From a bacterium 0.1xD8-71 (lineage in GTDB: Bacteria; Bacillota; Clostridia; Lachnospirales; Lachnospiraceae), in assembly GCA_003612405.1 (NCBI GenBank), contig RAYR01000028.1:1-64000 (forward strand): 64,000 nt of DNA, in the 5' to 3' direction. The notes beneath the pieces were generated by a model. It was not told the origin of the DNA. It ran no database searches and was given only the letters and a program-made list of their open reading frames with translations. The position numbers and the translations under genes were made by a program. This document shows positions 25,239 to 34,087 of the stretch, piece by piece. Each line of letters begins with the position of its first letter. Position 1 is the first letter of the stretch.

Positions 25239-26345
25239 CTATTCCTCACTCTCTTCATATCTCTCATATGCCCCAATCTGCATCTGGTCGAAGGAATCAT
25301 TCAGACGATACACGGTAAGCGCCATATCCAGAAGCGGGAACAGCATCGCCGCCCCGGTTCCCTCCCCCAGGGCAAGGTCTGCGCAGATAACGGGATGGAG
25401 CCCCAGTTCCTCCATAATCTTAACCGTGATCGGTTCCCTGCTTAAATGAGAGGCAATCATATATTCCCTGACGCCCGGCAAAAGCCTCTCCGCCACAAGT
25501 GCCGCCACTGCCGTGATCATACCGTCTAAAACAACGGGAACATGATGCAGCGCCCCGCCGATAAAGATTCCGGCAAGCCCTGCTATATCCAGCCCGCCCA
25601 CCGTGGATAAAACCGTCAGGACATCCCGGCCGTACAGGTCATATTGAGAAAGAGCCCGGGCAATCACCTCTTTCTTTCGCCGAAACCCTGTATCATCCAG
25701 ACCGGCACCCCTTCCTGTCACCGCCTCGGGAGAAAGGCCAAGCAGGGCACAGCCTGTGGCTGTAGCCGTGGTGGTATTGCCAATTCCCATCTCCCCGGTG
25801 CCCAGGATCTGCCAGCCCTTCTCTTTACATTCCTTTACCCAGAGGATACCCTCCTCCACGGCCTGTAAAGCCTCTCCCGGCATCATAGCCGGTTCCCGGA
25901 TGAAATCTGCCGTGCCATAGCGCACCTTACGCTGACGCAGTCCCTCACAGGCCATATCTTTGGCAATACCGATATCCGTGACAAACACCTGTGTACCGCC
26001 CGCTGCGGCCATCCGGTTGACACTGGAACGGCCCGCAGCCATATTGGCAGACACAATGGCCGTCACCTCACTGGATGTCTGGGTCACGCCCTCCGCCACG
26101 ATTCCATTATCCGCACACATGGCCAGAATAGCCCTCGGGGATGCCTGTACATCAATCCTTCTCTGAATCCCTGCCATCTGGACAATCAGCCGCTCAAACT
26201 GCCCCAGACCGTCCAGCGGTTTGGCAATCGCATCCAGCCGTTCTTTGGCCTGTCTCATAACCTGTTCATCCAGGGGATCTATTTTTAGTTTACATAATAT
26301 ATCTCTTTCCATACCGTATTTCACAAACTCCATTTTATCCAGCAA
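25239..26345 (-). CDS. cobT: Nicotinate-nucleotide:5,6-dimethylbenzimidazole phosphoribosyltransferase
   Basis: A 368-aa CobT protein making alpha-ribazole-5'-phosphate from NaMN and a lower-ligand base. Signatures are AKPLDGLGQFERLIVQMAGIQ, MCADNGIVAEGVTQTSSEVT, GEMGIGNTTTATATGCALLG and the C-terminal DLALGEGTGAAMLFPLLD carrying the catalytic Glu. The start is ambiguous: TTG 26345, or ATG 26333 with a weaker ribosome site. It lies 15 nt after the LspA-like gene. Confidence 0.95.
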   Translation of the reverse strand: MLDKMEFVKYGMERDILCKLKIDPLDEQVMRQAKERLDAIAKPLDGLGQFERLIVQMAGIQRRIDVQASPRAILAMCADNGIVAEGVTQTSSEVTAIVSANMAAGRSSVNRMAAAGGTQVFVTDIGIAKDMACEGLRQRKVRYGTADFIREPAMMPGEALQAVEEGILWVKECKEKGWQILGTGEMGIGNTTTATATGCALLGLSPEAVTGRGAGLDDTGFRRKKEVIARALSQYDLYGRDVLTVLSTVGGLDIAGLAGIFIGGALHHVPVVLDGMITAVAALVAERLLPGVREYMIASHLSREPITVKIMEELGLHPVICADLALGEGTGAAMLFPLLDMALTVYRLNDSFDQMQIGAYERYEESEE

Positions 26346-26360
26346 AGATACCTGGCTCCG

Positions 26361-27047
26361 TTACTGCTTCCATCCGGCAAACATATCCGGCCATCTGTCC
26401 TTCGATACCAGCGCCGCCTTACAAAACATCAGGGAAATCCCCCAGTCCCATTTAAACTTTTCCAGAAAAGACATGCCTGTGGTCTGTCTTTTCTTAAAAG
26501 CATAATACTTGCATATCATCATCATCGTCCACAGGAGAATCACCACAATTCCTGCCCCGATACATAAGTCCGGAAAATCAAAGGTACCCTGTCCACGGAT
26601 ATAGAGATAATCCAGGGTATAGGGACTGTAAAGCTTTGAAAAGAGCCGGTAAACCATAACCGCCGCCTCCATATCCACCGCATACAGCCACCAGGCACCA
26701 TTCCTGATCCGAAAGAAGAGATTGAAACTTTCCATAAAACGAAACAAGTATACTGCCATACATAAAACCACGATCCATTCCAGGCACAACAAGGGCACGT
26801 TATAACCAATACCCCATTTACCGTGCAGCCAGCTGCCATCCGTATTATAGACAGGCGCAACGGCCATATAATCATTTAAGATAACAGGTGCTTTTATCAA
26901 ATGGTCATACTGTGTATAGACCGTCCTCTCCAGGAGAACCGCTATCAGAATCACCAGGCCGCCAATCAACAAGTGCGTACTTATTTTTCCGCTGTTATTG
27001 ATATCCCGATATTCATGTTCCTTTACTGCCTCCCTGTTCCGTAACAT
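26361..27047 (-). CDS. Signal-peptidase-II-like (LspA-like) membrane protein in the B12 operon
   Basis: A 228-aa membrane protein with segments near 25-40, 85-103, 122-136 and 162-180. Local patterns recall lipoprotein signal peptidase: VAPVYNTDGSWL (63-74) sits where LspA has HNxGAAF, and TLDYLYI (Asp146) followed by FDFPDLCIGAG (Asp160) mirrors the VVDxxxF...FNxAD catalytic Asp pair. Overall similarity is weak and the protein is longer than LspA (about 160 aa), so it may be a divergent paralogue or a non-enzyme. It sits between cbiA and cobT, co-directional. Confidence 0.5.
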   Translation of the reverse strand: MLRNREAVKEHEYRDINNSGKISTHLLIGGLVILIAVLLERTVYTQYDHLIKAPVILNDYMAVAPVYNTDGSWLHGKWGIGYNVPLLCLEWIVVLCMAVYLFRFMESFNLFFRIRNGAWWLYAVDMEAAVMVYRLFSKLYSPYTLDYLYIRGQGTFDFPDLCIGAGIVVILLWTMMMICKYYAFKKRQTTGMSFLEKFKWDWGISLMFCKAALVSKDRWPDMFAGWKQ

Positions 27048-27087
27048 ACCGATACCCTTTCTTTTATCCTCTCATACGAAATAAATA

Positions 27088-28479
27088 TCATTTGTTATTG
27101 TATGTTTGCGCCGCCTCAAGGAAAGATTCCCCCACGCCGGGACTTCCATAGAAATACAAATGTGGAAACCCTGCATAGAGTGTCCGGCTGCAAAATCCTT
27201 CCTCCCAGACTGCCCCATTCCCGGGTTTCACCACCCGGATATCCGCACGTGTCATCGTAGACTGCCAATAGTGAAATTCATGGGCCCTGAAAGACGTCCC
27301 CTTCTTGCCTAAGAGACAATCTGTCGGCAGCTGTGCCTGAATGTAACCAAAATGTCCTTTGCGGCTCCCTGACAGGGCATCCGCTTCTATAACACCCGTC
27401 ATCTTATAAAACCTTCCGCCTGTCTCGAGCTGCTCATGCAGATATAGAAAACCGCCGCACTCAGCGATACAGGGCAGTCCGGCACCAATCCTGCGCCTGA
27501 TATCCTCCCGCATGGGGACATTCTCTTCCAGCTGCCCGGCATACAGTTCCGGATAACCGCCGCTCAGATACAGACCGTCACATTCCTTTGGCAGTGCCCG
27601 GTCATGAAGGGGACTAAAAAAGATAATATGTGCTCCCCGCTCCCGCAGGAAGTTCAGGTTATCTTCATACAGGAAACAAAAAGCCTGATCCTTAGCCACT
27701 GCAATACAAGGGCCGCCCTCTGCCTGTGGTGTGGCTGTGTTCCATGACACCGGCCTGGTATGCCTTCCATCATTGTCCCACGGAATCTCCTCCACACACG
27801 CCGCCTCTGCCGCCAGCTGCACAATCCCGTCCACATCCACCGTCTCTTCTATGGCCTGCGCTATTTCATCTACCTTGACAGCAAAGTCTGTCACTTCCTC
27901 CGCCATCACCAGTCCCAAATGTCTGCTCTTAAGCTGCATCGCCAGCCGGTCCGGCAGATACCCATAAGACCGTATTCCCAGCTCTTCCGCCGCCTGATTT
28001 GCTTTCTCATATAGAGCGGGGGCAAGCCGGTTAAAAATCACACCCCGGATTCTACTGGGATTTCGATGGTTCAGAAAGCCTTCTGCCACTGCCATCACAG
28101 AACTGCCCATGCCCCGGCAGTCCACCAGCAGGATAACCGGCATCCGAAGGGCACAGGCTGTTTGGTAAGTACTGGCCTCATGACCAAATCCCAGGCCGTC
28201 ATAGTAGCCCATAACCCCCTCCACCACGCTGATATCCCCGGTCTGGCTGTGCCGTGCATACAGCAGCCGCAACGTCTCCTCTTCCGTAAAAAACGGATCC
28301 AGATTATAACCGGGTACCCCCAGTACCCTGGCGTGAAAAGAGGGATCAATATAATCCGGCCCGCACTTAAAGGCGCAGGGCCTGCTTCCCCGCCGCATCA
28401 AAGCACGCAGAAAGCCGCAGGTAAAGGTGGTCTTGCCACAGCCGCTGCCGGTGCCGGCTATCAGAATACCGCCGCTCAC
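27088..28479 (-). CDS. cbiA: Cobyrinate a,c-diamide synthase
   Basis: A 463-aa glutamine amidotransferase (CbiA/CobB) that amidates the a and c side chains of cobyrinate. ATP site GTGSGCGKTT (9-18), FKCGPDYIDPSFH, VVEGVMGYYDG, then a glutaminase domain with LYLSGGYPELYA and IAECGGFLYLHE carrying the catalytic Cys. The start is GTG; its GTGA overlaps the cbiET stop, with GGAG 7 nt upstream. Confidence 0.96.
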   Translation of the reverse strand: MSGGILIAGTGSGCGKTTFTCGFLRALMRRGSRPCAFKCGPDYIDPSFHARVLGVPGYNLDPFFTEEETLRLLYARHSQTGDISVVEGVMGYYDGLGFGHEASTYQTACALRMPVILLVDCRGMGSSVMAVAEGFLNHRNPSRIRGVIFNRLAPALYEKANQAAEELGIRSYGYLPDRLAMQLKSRHLGLVMAEEVTDFAVKVDEIAQAIEETVDVDGIVQLAAEAACVEEIPWDNDGRHTRPVSWNTATPQAEGGPCIAVAKDQAFCFLYEDNLNFLRERGAHIIFFSPLHDRALPKECDGLYLSGGYPELYAGQLEENVPMREDIRRRIGAGLPCIAECGGFLYLHEQLETGGRFYKMTGVIEADALSGSRKGHFGYIQAQLPTDCLLGKKGTSFRAHEFHYWQSTMTRADIRVVKPGNGAVWEEGFCSRTLYAGFPHLYFYGSPGVGESFLEAAQTYNNK

Positions 28480-29723
28480 GTTTCCTCTCCTCTCTGGTCC
28501 CGTGCACCATTTCCCCGGGCCGCAAATACCGTCACCGGGTTCTCTGCCCGCATCATATGACTTGTTCCCACCTTATGGGCACGGCCTATCTGCATCTGCA
28601 CAGCTTCCATATCACAGAATTTCCCCGAATCAAGCAGGGCAAATGCCCGGCTCGTATTCTCCGCCGTAACCGTATTGACCACCAGACGGATGCCCGGATT
28701 TTTCTGTAAAAGAGCCGCCACTACCGACTCCATCCGCCCCTTGCTGCCGCCGATAAAGGCTGCATCCGGCCTTGGAAGCTCCTCAAACGCTTCCGGTGCC
28801 ATTCCCTCAATATATTCAATATTATGTAAATCAAATCGTTTTGCATTAAGTTTACATAACTCCAATGCTTCTTCTGATGTATCAATCGCATATACCGTTC
28901 CCTTTCGAGCAGACAACGCCATCTCCACCGAGACTGACCCGGTGCCTGCTCCGATATCATAGACGATATCTCCCGGCCGTATCCGCAGTTTACTCATGAC
29001 CACCGCCCGCACTTCCGCCTTGGTCATGGGCACATTGCCCCTCAGAAAACTATCATCAGGCAGACCGGCCAGGTTCTCTCCCACCGCCGCCGGATTTTCC
29101 AGATACAGTACCGCCAGGCCATCGTAAGTTCCCCGGGCCAGTTGTGCCACACTGCCCTGGGTAATCTTTTCTTCCCCATAGGAGAGCCTTTCACCCACAT
29201 AGCCGTACACATGACCGCCAAGCCCCTTGTCCGCAAGCTGCCGCAGATGTTCCTCTATCCCACCGCCGGTAACGGCAAAGACCCGTTCATGTGTCAGCAC
29301 CGCCGGCCACAGGCTTTCCCTGGTGCCATGCAGATTGACAATCGCCGCATCCTCCCAGGCTTTCCCGATTCTGGCACTGAAATAAGAAAGGGAAGAGATT
29401 CCCGGCAGCACCGTCACGCGCCCGGCTGTCCGCTCCATACCCCAGCGTGCCCGTAAAGCGGCAAGAAGCCTGCCTGCCCCACTGTAAAACCCGCTGTCAC
29501 CGGACATCAGTACTGCAATCTTGTGCTTATCCCCGATTTTCTGTTCTATACAGGCCACAATTTCTTCTGTCTTATAGGATACAAAGCACTCTTTCCTTCC
29601 CTGATAAGGCGCAAGCATCCGCTCCGCTCCGATCAACAATGACGCCTCTTCTATCTTTTGGGAAGCTTCCGCCGTCCTGTTCTCCGGCGCGCCCATACCA
29701 ATTCCTATTATATATATATCCAC
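28476..29723 (-). CDS. cbiET: Bifunctional cobalt-precorrin-7 C5-methyltransferase / C15-methyltransferase-decarboxylase
   Basis: A 415-aa CbiE-CbiT fusion (CobL type). Residues 1-210 are a tetrapyrrole methylase (IYIIGIGMGAPEN, MSGDSGFYSGAGRL, LPGISSLSYFSARIG). Residues 230-400 are a Rossmann SAM methyltransferase (YDIGAGTGSVSVEMA, 255-269). It methylates C5 and C15 and decarboxylates the C12 acetate. The start is GTG 29723 with GGAGG 6 nt upstream. The domain order matches CobL rather than split cbiE and cbiT. Confidence 0.95.
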   Translation of the reverse strand: MDIYIIGIGMGAPENRTAEASQKIEEASLLIGAERMLAPYQGRKECFVSYKTEEIVACIEQKIGDKHKIAVLMSGDSGFYSGAGRLLAALRARWGMERTAGRVTVLPGISSLSYFSARIGKAWEDAAIVNLHGTRESLWPAVLTHERVFAVTGGGIEEHLRQLADKGLGGHVYGYVGERLSYGEEKITQGSVAQLARGTYDGLAVLYLENPAAVGENLAGLPDDSFLRGNVPMTKAEVRAVVMSKLRIRPGDIVYDIGAGTGSVSVEMALSARKGTVYAIDTSEEALELCKLNAKRFDLHNIEYIEGMAPEAFEELPRPDAAFIGGSKGRMESVVAALLQKNPGIRLVVNTVTAENTSRAFALLDSGKFCDMEAVQMQIGRAHKVGTSHMMRAENPVTVFAARGNGARDQRGEET

Positions 29724-29797
29724 GCCAATCCTCCATTTCAGTCCATCTGTCGAGATTGCATCATTTCTCCTGCAATGATTCCTCCTGCGATTCCCTG

Positions 29798-31222
29798 CTA
29801 TGACTCTCCCGGTTTCCTGTCATATGCCTGCACATACACAAACTGCTCATTCTCTCTTTCCATACAATAATCTTTGTTAAGAACCGCTTCCACAAAGTCC
29901 TGTCCTCCGGACTCAACCGGCACCACCTGTAATCCCAGCGCTTTCTCCACCTCTGCCACCGTCACATCGTCCAGAAAAATCTGTTCCCCGCTGCGCAGCA
30001 TATTGGCCGGAATCAAAAGAGCTTCTCCCAAATCCTCTCCCGTCCTCTGTCTTTTTCCAAGCTGCGCAATCAGATCCTGTCCCGTCACCAGCCCGGAGAC
30101 CGTGATGGTCTCCCCAAAAAAGTCATTGCGGATGGCACAGACATGTATAACAAGCCCGGGATATGCTTCCATCAGTTTCCGGGCAAATTCTTCCAGGGTA
30201 GAACAGGCAAGCTGTCCCGTGGCCACTGTCAGCGTCCGTTTCAGCGCCTGTCTTCTCTCATGATACCCGGCATCCTCAACAGCTGCCTGATAAGCCTGGG
30301 CAAACTCCTCCATCAGAAGCCGCATCATCCCCACGCCGTTCTCCAGCTGTATATACCCGTCATAACGCTCTTCCTCCGGGAATTCCCGTCCCGCCAGAAT
30401 ATAGAACTCATCACTGGCATGAACGAAATGCAGTCCATACTCATCAAAGCAAGTCTGCTGATACCTCTCAATCATATCAATAATCTGTTCTGCTTCCTCT
30501 TTCACAAACAATTCGATCGGATACAGCCCCTCTCTGAATCTGCTGATGCCTGCCGGCACCACCGACACACTGCGCATAAAAGGCAGATACGCCATCAGAT
30601 CCGTGACACTGCGGCGAAGCTCCTCCCCGTCATTGACTCCCTTGCAGCACACGATCTGTCCGTTCATCTCCACATGCCCTTCATAAAACATTTGCAGGAA
30701 TTGCAGTTTTTCTCCTGCGAAACGATTGTGCAGCATCATACACCGCAGTTTGGGATTTGTGGTCTGCACAGAGATATTGATGGGCGTAAGCTGCATCTTG
30801 ATAATCCGCTCCACATCCTTCTTCGACATATTGGTCAGTGTAATATAATTGCCCTGTAAAAAGGAAAGTCTCGAATCATCATCCTTAAAATACAAGGTCT
30901 CCCGCATCCCCGGCGGCATCTGATCGATAAAGCAGAAAATACACTTGTTGCTGCAGGAACGATAGTCGCTCATCAGTCCATTCTCAAATTCTATCCCCAG
31001 ATCGTCATCATAGTCTTTCTCTATCTCCAAAAGCCACTCTTCGCCATCCGGTTTACGCACAAGTACCTCTATATACTCGTCTTTTATCAGATAGCGGTAG
31101 TCGAACACATCTTCAATTTCTTTGTCGTTAATCGCAAGAAGTACATCTCCGGGCGCAATCTCCATCTCCTGTGCGATAGAGCCGGGCATCACTTCCATGA
31201 CTATATGCTCTGTCTTCTTCAC
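29798..31222 (-). CDS. DUF512 radical-SAM-type iron-sulfur protein with N-terminal PDZ
   Basis: A 474-aa protein. Residues 1-65 form a PDZ-like domain (VMPGSIAQEMEIAPGDVLLAINDKEI). A CxxxCxxC cluster follows (Cys90, Cys94, Cys97 in CSNKCIFCF), then the DDSRLSFLQGNYITLTN and SVQTTNPKLR strands of this radical-SAM-like family, and the C-terminal DUF512 domain. The biochemical role is unknown. GTG 31222 was chosen for AAGGAG 6 nt upstream. Clostridial homologues are commonly found near ribosome-assembly GTPase genes, from memory; here it is between cbiJ and cbiET, in the same orientation. Confidence 0.85.
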   Translation of the reverse strand: MKKTEHIVMEVMPGSIAQEMEIAPGDVLLAINDKEIEDVFDYRYLIKDEYIEVLVRKPDGEEWLLEIEKDYDDDLGIEFENGLMSDYRSCSNKCIFCFIDQMPPGMRETLYFKDDDSRLSFLQGNYITLTNMSKKDVERIIKMQLTPINISVQTTNPKLRCMMLHNRFAGEKLQFLQMFYEGHVEMNGQIVCCKGVNDGEELRRSVTDLMAYLPFMRSVSVVPAGISRFREGLYPIELFVKEEAEQIIDMIERYQQTCFDEYGLHFVHASDEFYILAGREFPEEERYDGYIQLENGVGMMRLLMEEFAQAYQAAVEDAGYHERRQALKRTLTVATGQLACSTLEEFARKLMEAYPGLVIHVCAIRNDFFGETITVSGLVTGQDLIAQLGKRQRTGEDLGEALLIPANMLRSGEQIFLDDVTVAEVEKALGLQVVPVESGGQDFVEAVLNKDYCMERENEQFVYVQAYDRKPGES

Positions 31223-31241
31223 TGTCTTCTCCTTATGCTCC

Positions 31242-32129
31242 TTACCCGGCCGCACCCGCCGTCACAGCCTCTTTCAAAATCTCTTTCATCGCTTCCACAC
31301 TCACCCCATTGGTCTCCTGCGGCGGCAGAATCACCACCGGCTTAACGCCGCACCGTCCGGCAGCCGTAATCTTCTGTGGATAGCCTCCCGTCCTGCCGGA
31401 TTGCTTCGTCAATATATAACATATGTTATATTCCTGTAACACCGCTACATTCATCTCTTCTGAAAAGGGCCCCTGCATACAGATCACATGCCCTGCCTGA
31501 AACCCATTGTCCAGACATTCCTGTAACACGGCCGGATTGGGAAGAACCCGCAGATAAACTCTGTCGGCATAATCCATTAGTTTACATAACTCTTTCAGTT
31601 TCTTACTGCCTGTGGTAACCAGGATATTTCCTGTGGTACGATTCAGATATGCCACCGCCTGCTCCATATCAGGGCAATACATAACATCTGCTTTTCCCTG
31701 TGCCGCATCTTCCTCTGCCCTGTCTTCCGCTTCCGACAGACTCCGCAGTACCCTGTAGTATACGCGCGCCTGTATCTGTTCATCCTGCCGGTACCGTTCT
31801 GCGGCCTTTCTGATATGGTCTGTCACTTCCACCGCGTAGGGATGGGTGGCGTCTATGATCAAGACCGGCTTTTTCTCCCTGAAAAGGGCAAGCATTTCCA
31901 CCTCCTCCATCCGTCCTGTCCGAATGACAGGACCGGAAGCTTCTGCCCCGCACAGCACCTGTCTGCCGTATTCGGTAGCCACACAAAAGATTGCCCTGAT
32001 TCCGCTTTTTGCACAAAATTCATAGAGAAACCGTCCCTCACTGGTTCCCGCAAATACTATGATACCGTTTCCTGCCGGTTTTACCATTGCAGCCTGCCCA
32101 CACTTTCCCATGTTATCGTCAGTTCTCAC
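31242..32129 (-). CDS. cbiJ: Cobalt-precorrin-6A reductase
   Basis: A 295-aa CbiJ/CobK enzyme that reduces precorrin-6A with NAD(P)H. Family marks are VFAGTSEGRFLYEFC, VIDATHPYAVEVTDHIRKAAE, LVTTGSKKLKELCK, RVLPNPAVLQECLDNGF and ILTKQSGRTGGYPQKITAA. It overlaps cbiH by 11 nt, indicating translational coupling, and ends 19 nt before the DUF512 start. Confidence 0.94.
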   Translation of the reverse strand: MRTDDNMGKCGQAAMVKPAGNGIIVFAGTSEGRFLYEFCAKSGIRAIFCVATEYGRQVLCGAEASGPVIRTGRMEEVEMLALFREKKPVLIIDATHPYAVEVTDHIRKAAERYRQDEQIQARVYYRVLRSLSEAEDRAEEDAAQGKADVMYCPDMEQAVAYLNRTTGNILVTTGSKKLKELCKLMDYADRVYLRVLPNPAVLQECLDNGFQAGHVICMQGPFSEEMNVAVLQEYNICYILTKQSGRTGGYPQKITAAGRCGVKPVVILPPQETNGVSVEAMKEILKEAVTAGAAG

Positions 32130-32862
32130 ATCTGCCAGCGGGCACCTTCCGATAACCCCTGGACGTCACCATCCGTTCTCCAATTCGTCTGGTCATACGG
32201 CTGCCGATATACACCGTGGTAAACATATCCGCCTCGTATTCCCGCAGCCCGGCTAAAGTCATCACCTGACGGCTTTGTCCTTCCCTGCCGATATTATGCA
32301 CTACGCCGCAGATTCTATCTTCCTCCATCCCGGATGCCAGCAGGATATCGCAGGCTCTTCGCAGATGATCCGGCCTTCCCTTGCTGGCCGGATTATAGAG
32401 ACAGATTACAAAATCCCCGGCAGCTGCTGCCGCTAGCCTTCTCTCAATCTGCTCCCAAGGCGTGAGCCTGTCGCTTAGACTGATCACCGCAAAATCATGG
32501 GCAAGCGGCGCTCCCAGCACAGCAGCACCGCTGCAGGCCGCCGTCACGCCCGGCAGAATCTCCAGCGCTGTCCGGTCCCCTGCCAGTTCACAGACAAGTC
32601 CCGCCATACCATAAACACCGCTGTCCCCACTGCACACCAAAGCCACTTCCCTGCCTGCATCCGCCTGCTCTATCGCCCATAGACAACGCTCCACTTCCTG
32701 GGTCATAGGAGTGGTGTAATACTCCTTATCCGGGAAAATTACGCGCACCAGGTCCGCATACACATGATAACCCACAATACAATCACATCGTTCCAGGCAT
32801 TGATAAGCTTCCAGGGTCATTCCTCCCGGTTCACCGGGTCCAATACCGACTATGGTTAACAT
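32119..32862 (-). CDS. cbiH: Cobalt-precorrin-3B C17-methyltransferase
   Basis: A 247-aa tetrapyrrole methylase (CbiH/CobJ) acting with CbiG in ring contraction. Motifs are IVGIGPGEPGGMT at the N-terminus, ALVCSGDSGVYGMAGLV, LPGVTAACSGAAVLGAPLAHDFAVISLSD and FVICLYNPASKGR. The start follows AGGAGG at 7 nt; the longer frame upstream is not family-like. A 73-nt gap separates it from cbiG. Confidence 0.95.
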   Translation of the reverse strand: MLTIVGIGPGEPGGMTLEAYQCLERCDCIVGYHVYADLVRVIFPDKEYYTTPMTQEVERCLWAIEQADAGREVALVCSGDSGVYGMAGLVCELAGDRTALEILPGVTAACSGAAVLGAPLAHDFAVISLSDRLTPWEQIERRLAAAAAGDFVICLYNPASKGRPDHLRRACDILLASGMEEDRICGVVHNIGREGQSRQVMTLAGLREYEADMFTTVYIGSRMTRRIGERMVTSRGYRKVPAGRCEN

Positions 32863-32935
32863 AACTATTCCTCCTGCGTCCTCGGCACATACTGCCTGAC
32901 ACTCTGCACACCTGTGCGGAATCCTTCCTGCACAG

Positions 32936-34087
32936 TCATTCCCACACAAATTCCACAACCGCAAGCGTGATTCCAGCCCCGGCCTGCTTCTCTACTGCCA
33001 GACGATAGTCCGCCTTCTCCCAGGAAATCCGAAACCCCTCTGCCTCTGCCGGCGTTATCTTCTCTGTCTCTGCTTCCCGGCCTTTTCCCAAGCCCAACGT
33101 GTGACGTCTTCCTGTCCACTCCTCTGCCAACGCATAGGCACTGCGCTCACAGACATTATCCGTACCCAGGGTCTGTCTTACAAACGCCGAGGATGTCACC
33201 TTTTCCTCCACCTGCATAAGCCTGTCTGCGGAAAACACCTCATAGGGCACACATAATCGGCGGGACAGTTCCCAGATACCGCTCTCCTCCCGCTTTCTGT
33301 CCACGGAAGCAATCGCGGCAATCTCTCTCTGATCAATGCACTCCCGGACACAGACTTCTTCCAGAAATGCCTCCAGCTCATCCGCCGTCTTACCCCTTTT
33401 ACATCCAATCCCGACAATATATCGGCCCGTCATAAAAACACACATGTTATCTATGCCGTATAGATCAAAAAGGCTGGTTTGTCCCTGCCTGGGAGGCCCC
33501 ACACAGACAGCCAGCTGCGCCCTCTCAGAATCTTCCTGCGGACACAGACACATCCCCGCCGGCACCGCTCCCGCTGTGGGCAGACTGCTCCAGAAATCCA
33601 CCTGCTGTCCCCTCAGCAATGCAGCAGATATCTTTCGCATCTGCTGCCGGTTCTCCACACGAAGATGATTGGCACCGGCAAACACATCCGCCGCAAACAG
33701 GCCCTCCACATCCGTACCGGTAGTAATCACCGGGCAGGCTCCCAGTCCTGCCGCCAGTTCCCTGGCCAGAGCCACACCGCCCCCGATATGTCCGGACAGC
33801 ACCGGAATCACAAACTGCCCCTTCTCATCCGCCACCAGCACCGCAGGGTCCTGTAATTTGTCCATAATATAACATGCGATATGTCTTACGACAATTCCCA
33901 TTGCCCCAATAAAGACAAAGGCACTGCTGCGCCTCCACTCCTGCCGGAGCACCTCATCGGTTTCCCTGAAGTTTTCTCCGTAATGAAAGGGAACCGCCAC
34001 ATCTCCCTGCATGGTTACATATTCGGACATCCTGGTATTCATCTGCTTTCCCTTTTCCGTGTAGGAAATTAAGATAATCCTGCGCAT
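32936..34087 (-). CDS. cbiG: Cobalt-precorrin-5A hydrolase
   Basis: A 383-aa CbiG protein that opens the lactone and releases acetaldehyde in the anaerobic pathway. The N-terminal domain has FIGAMGIVVRHIA and VLSGHIGGGVALARELA. The C-terminal domain has VGIGCKRGKTADELEAFL and AIASVDRKREESGIWELSRRL, both characteristic. Its ATG overlaps the end of the FMN oxidase gene by 19 nt; the ribosome site is weak, so reinitiation is likely. Confidence 0.94.
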   Translation of the reverse strand: MRRIILISYTEKGKQMNTRMSEYVTMQGDVAVPFHYGENFRETDEVLRQEWRRSSAFVFIGAMGIVVRHIACYIMDKLQDPAVLVADEKGQFVIPVLSGHIGGGVALARELAAGLGACPVITTGTDVEGLFAADVFAGANHLRVENRQQMRKISAALLRGQQVDFWSSLPTAGAVPAGMCLCPQEDSERAQLAVCVGPPRQGQTSLFDLYGIDNMCVFMTGRYIVGIGCKRGKTADELEAFLEEVCVRECIDQREIAAIASVDRKREESGIWELSRRLCVPYEVFSADRLMQVEEKVTSSAFVRQTLGTDNVCERSAYALAEEWTGRRHTLGLGKGREAETEKITPAEAEGFRISWEKADYRLAVEKQAGAGITLAVVEFVWE

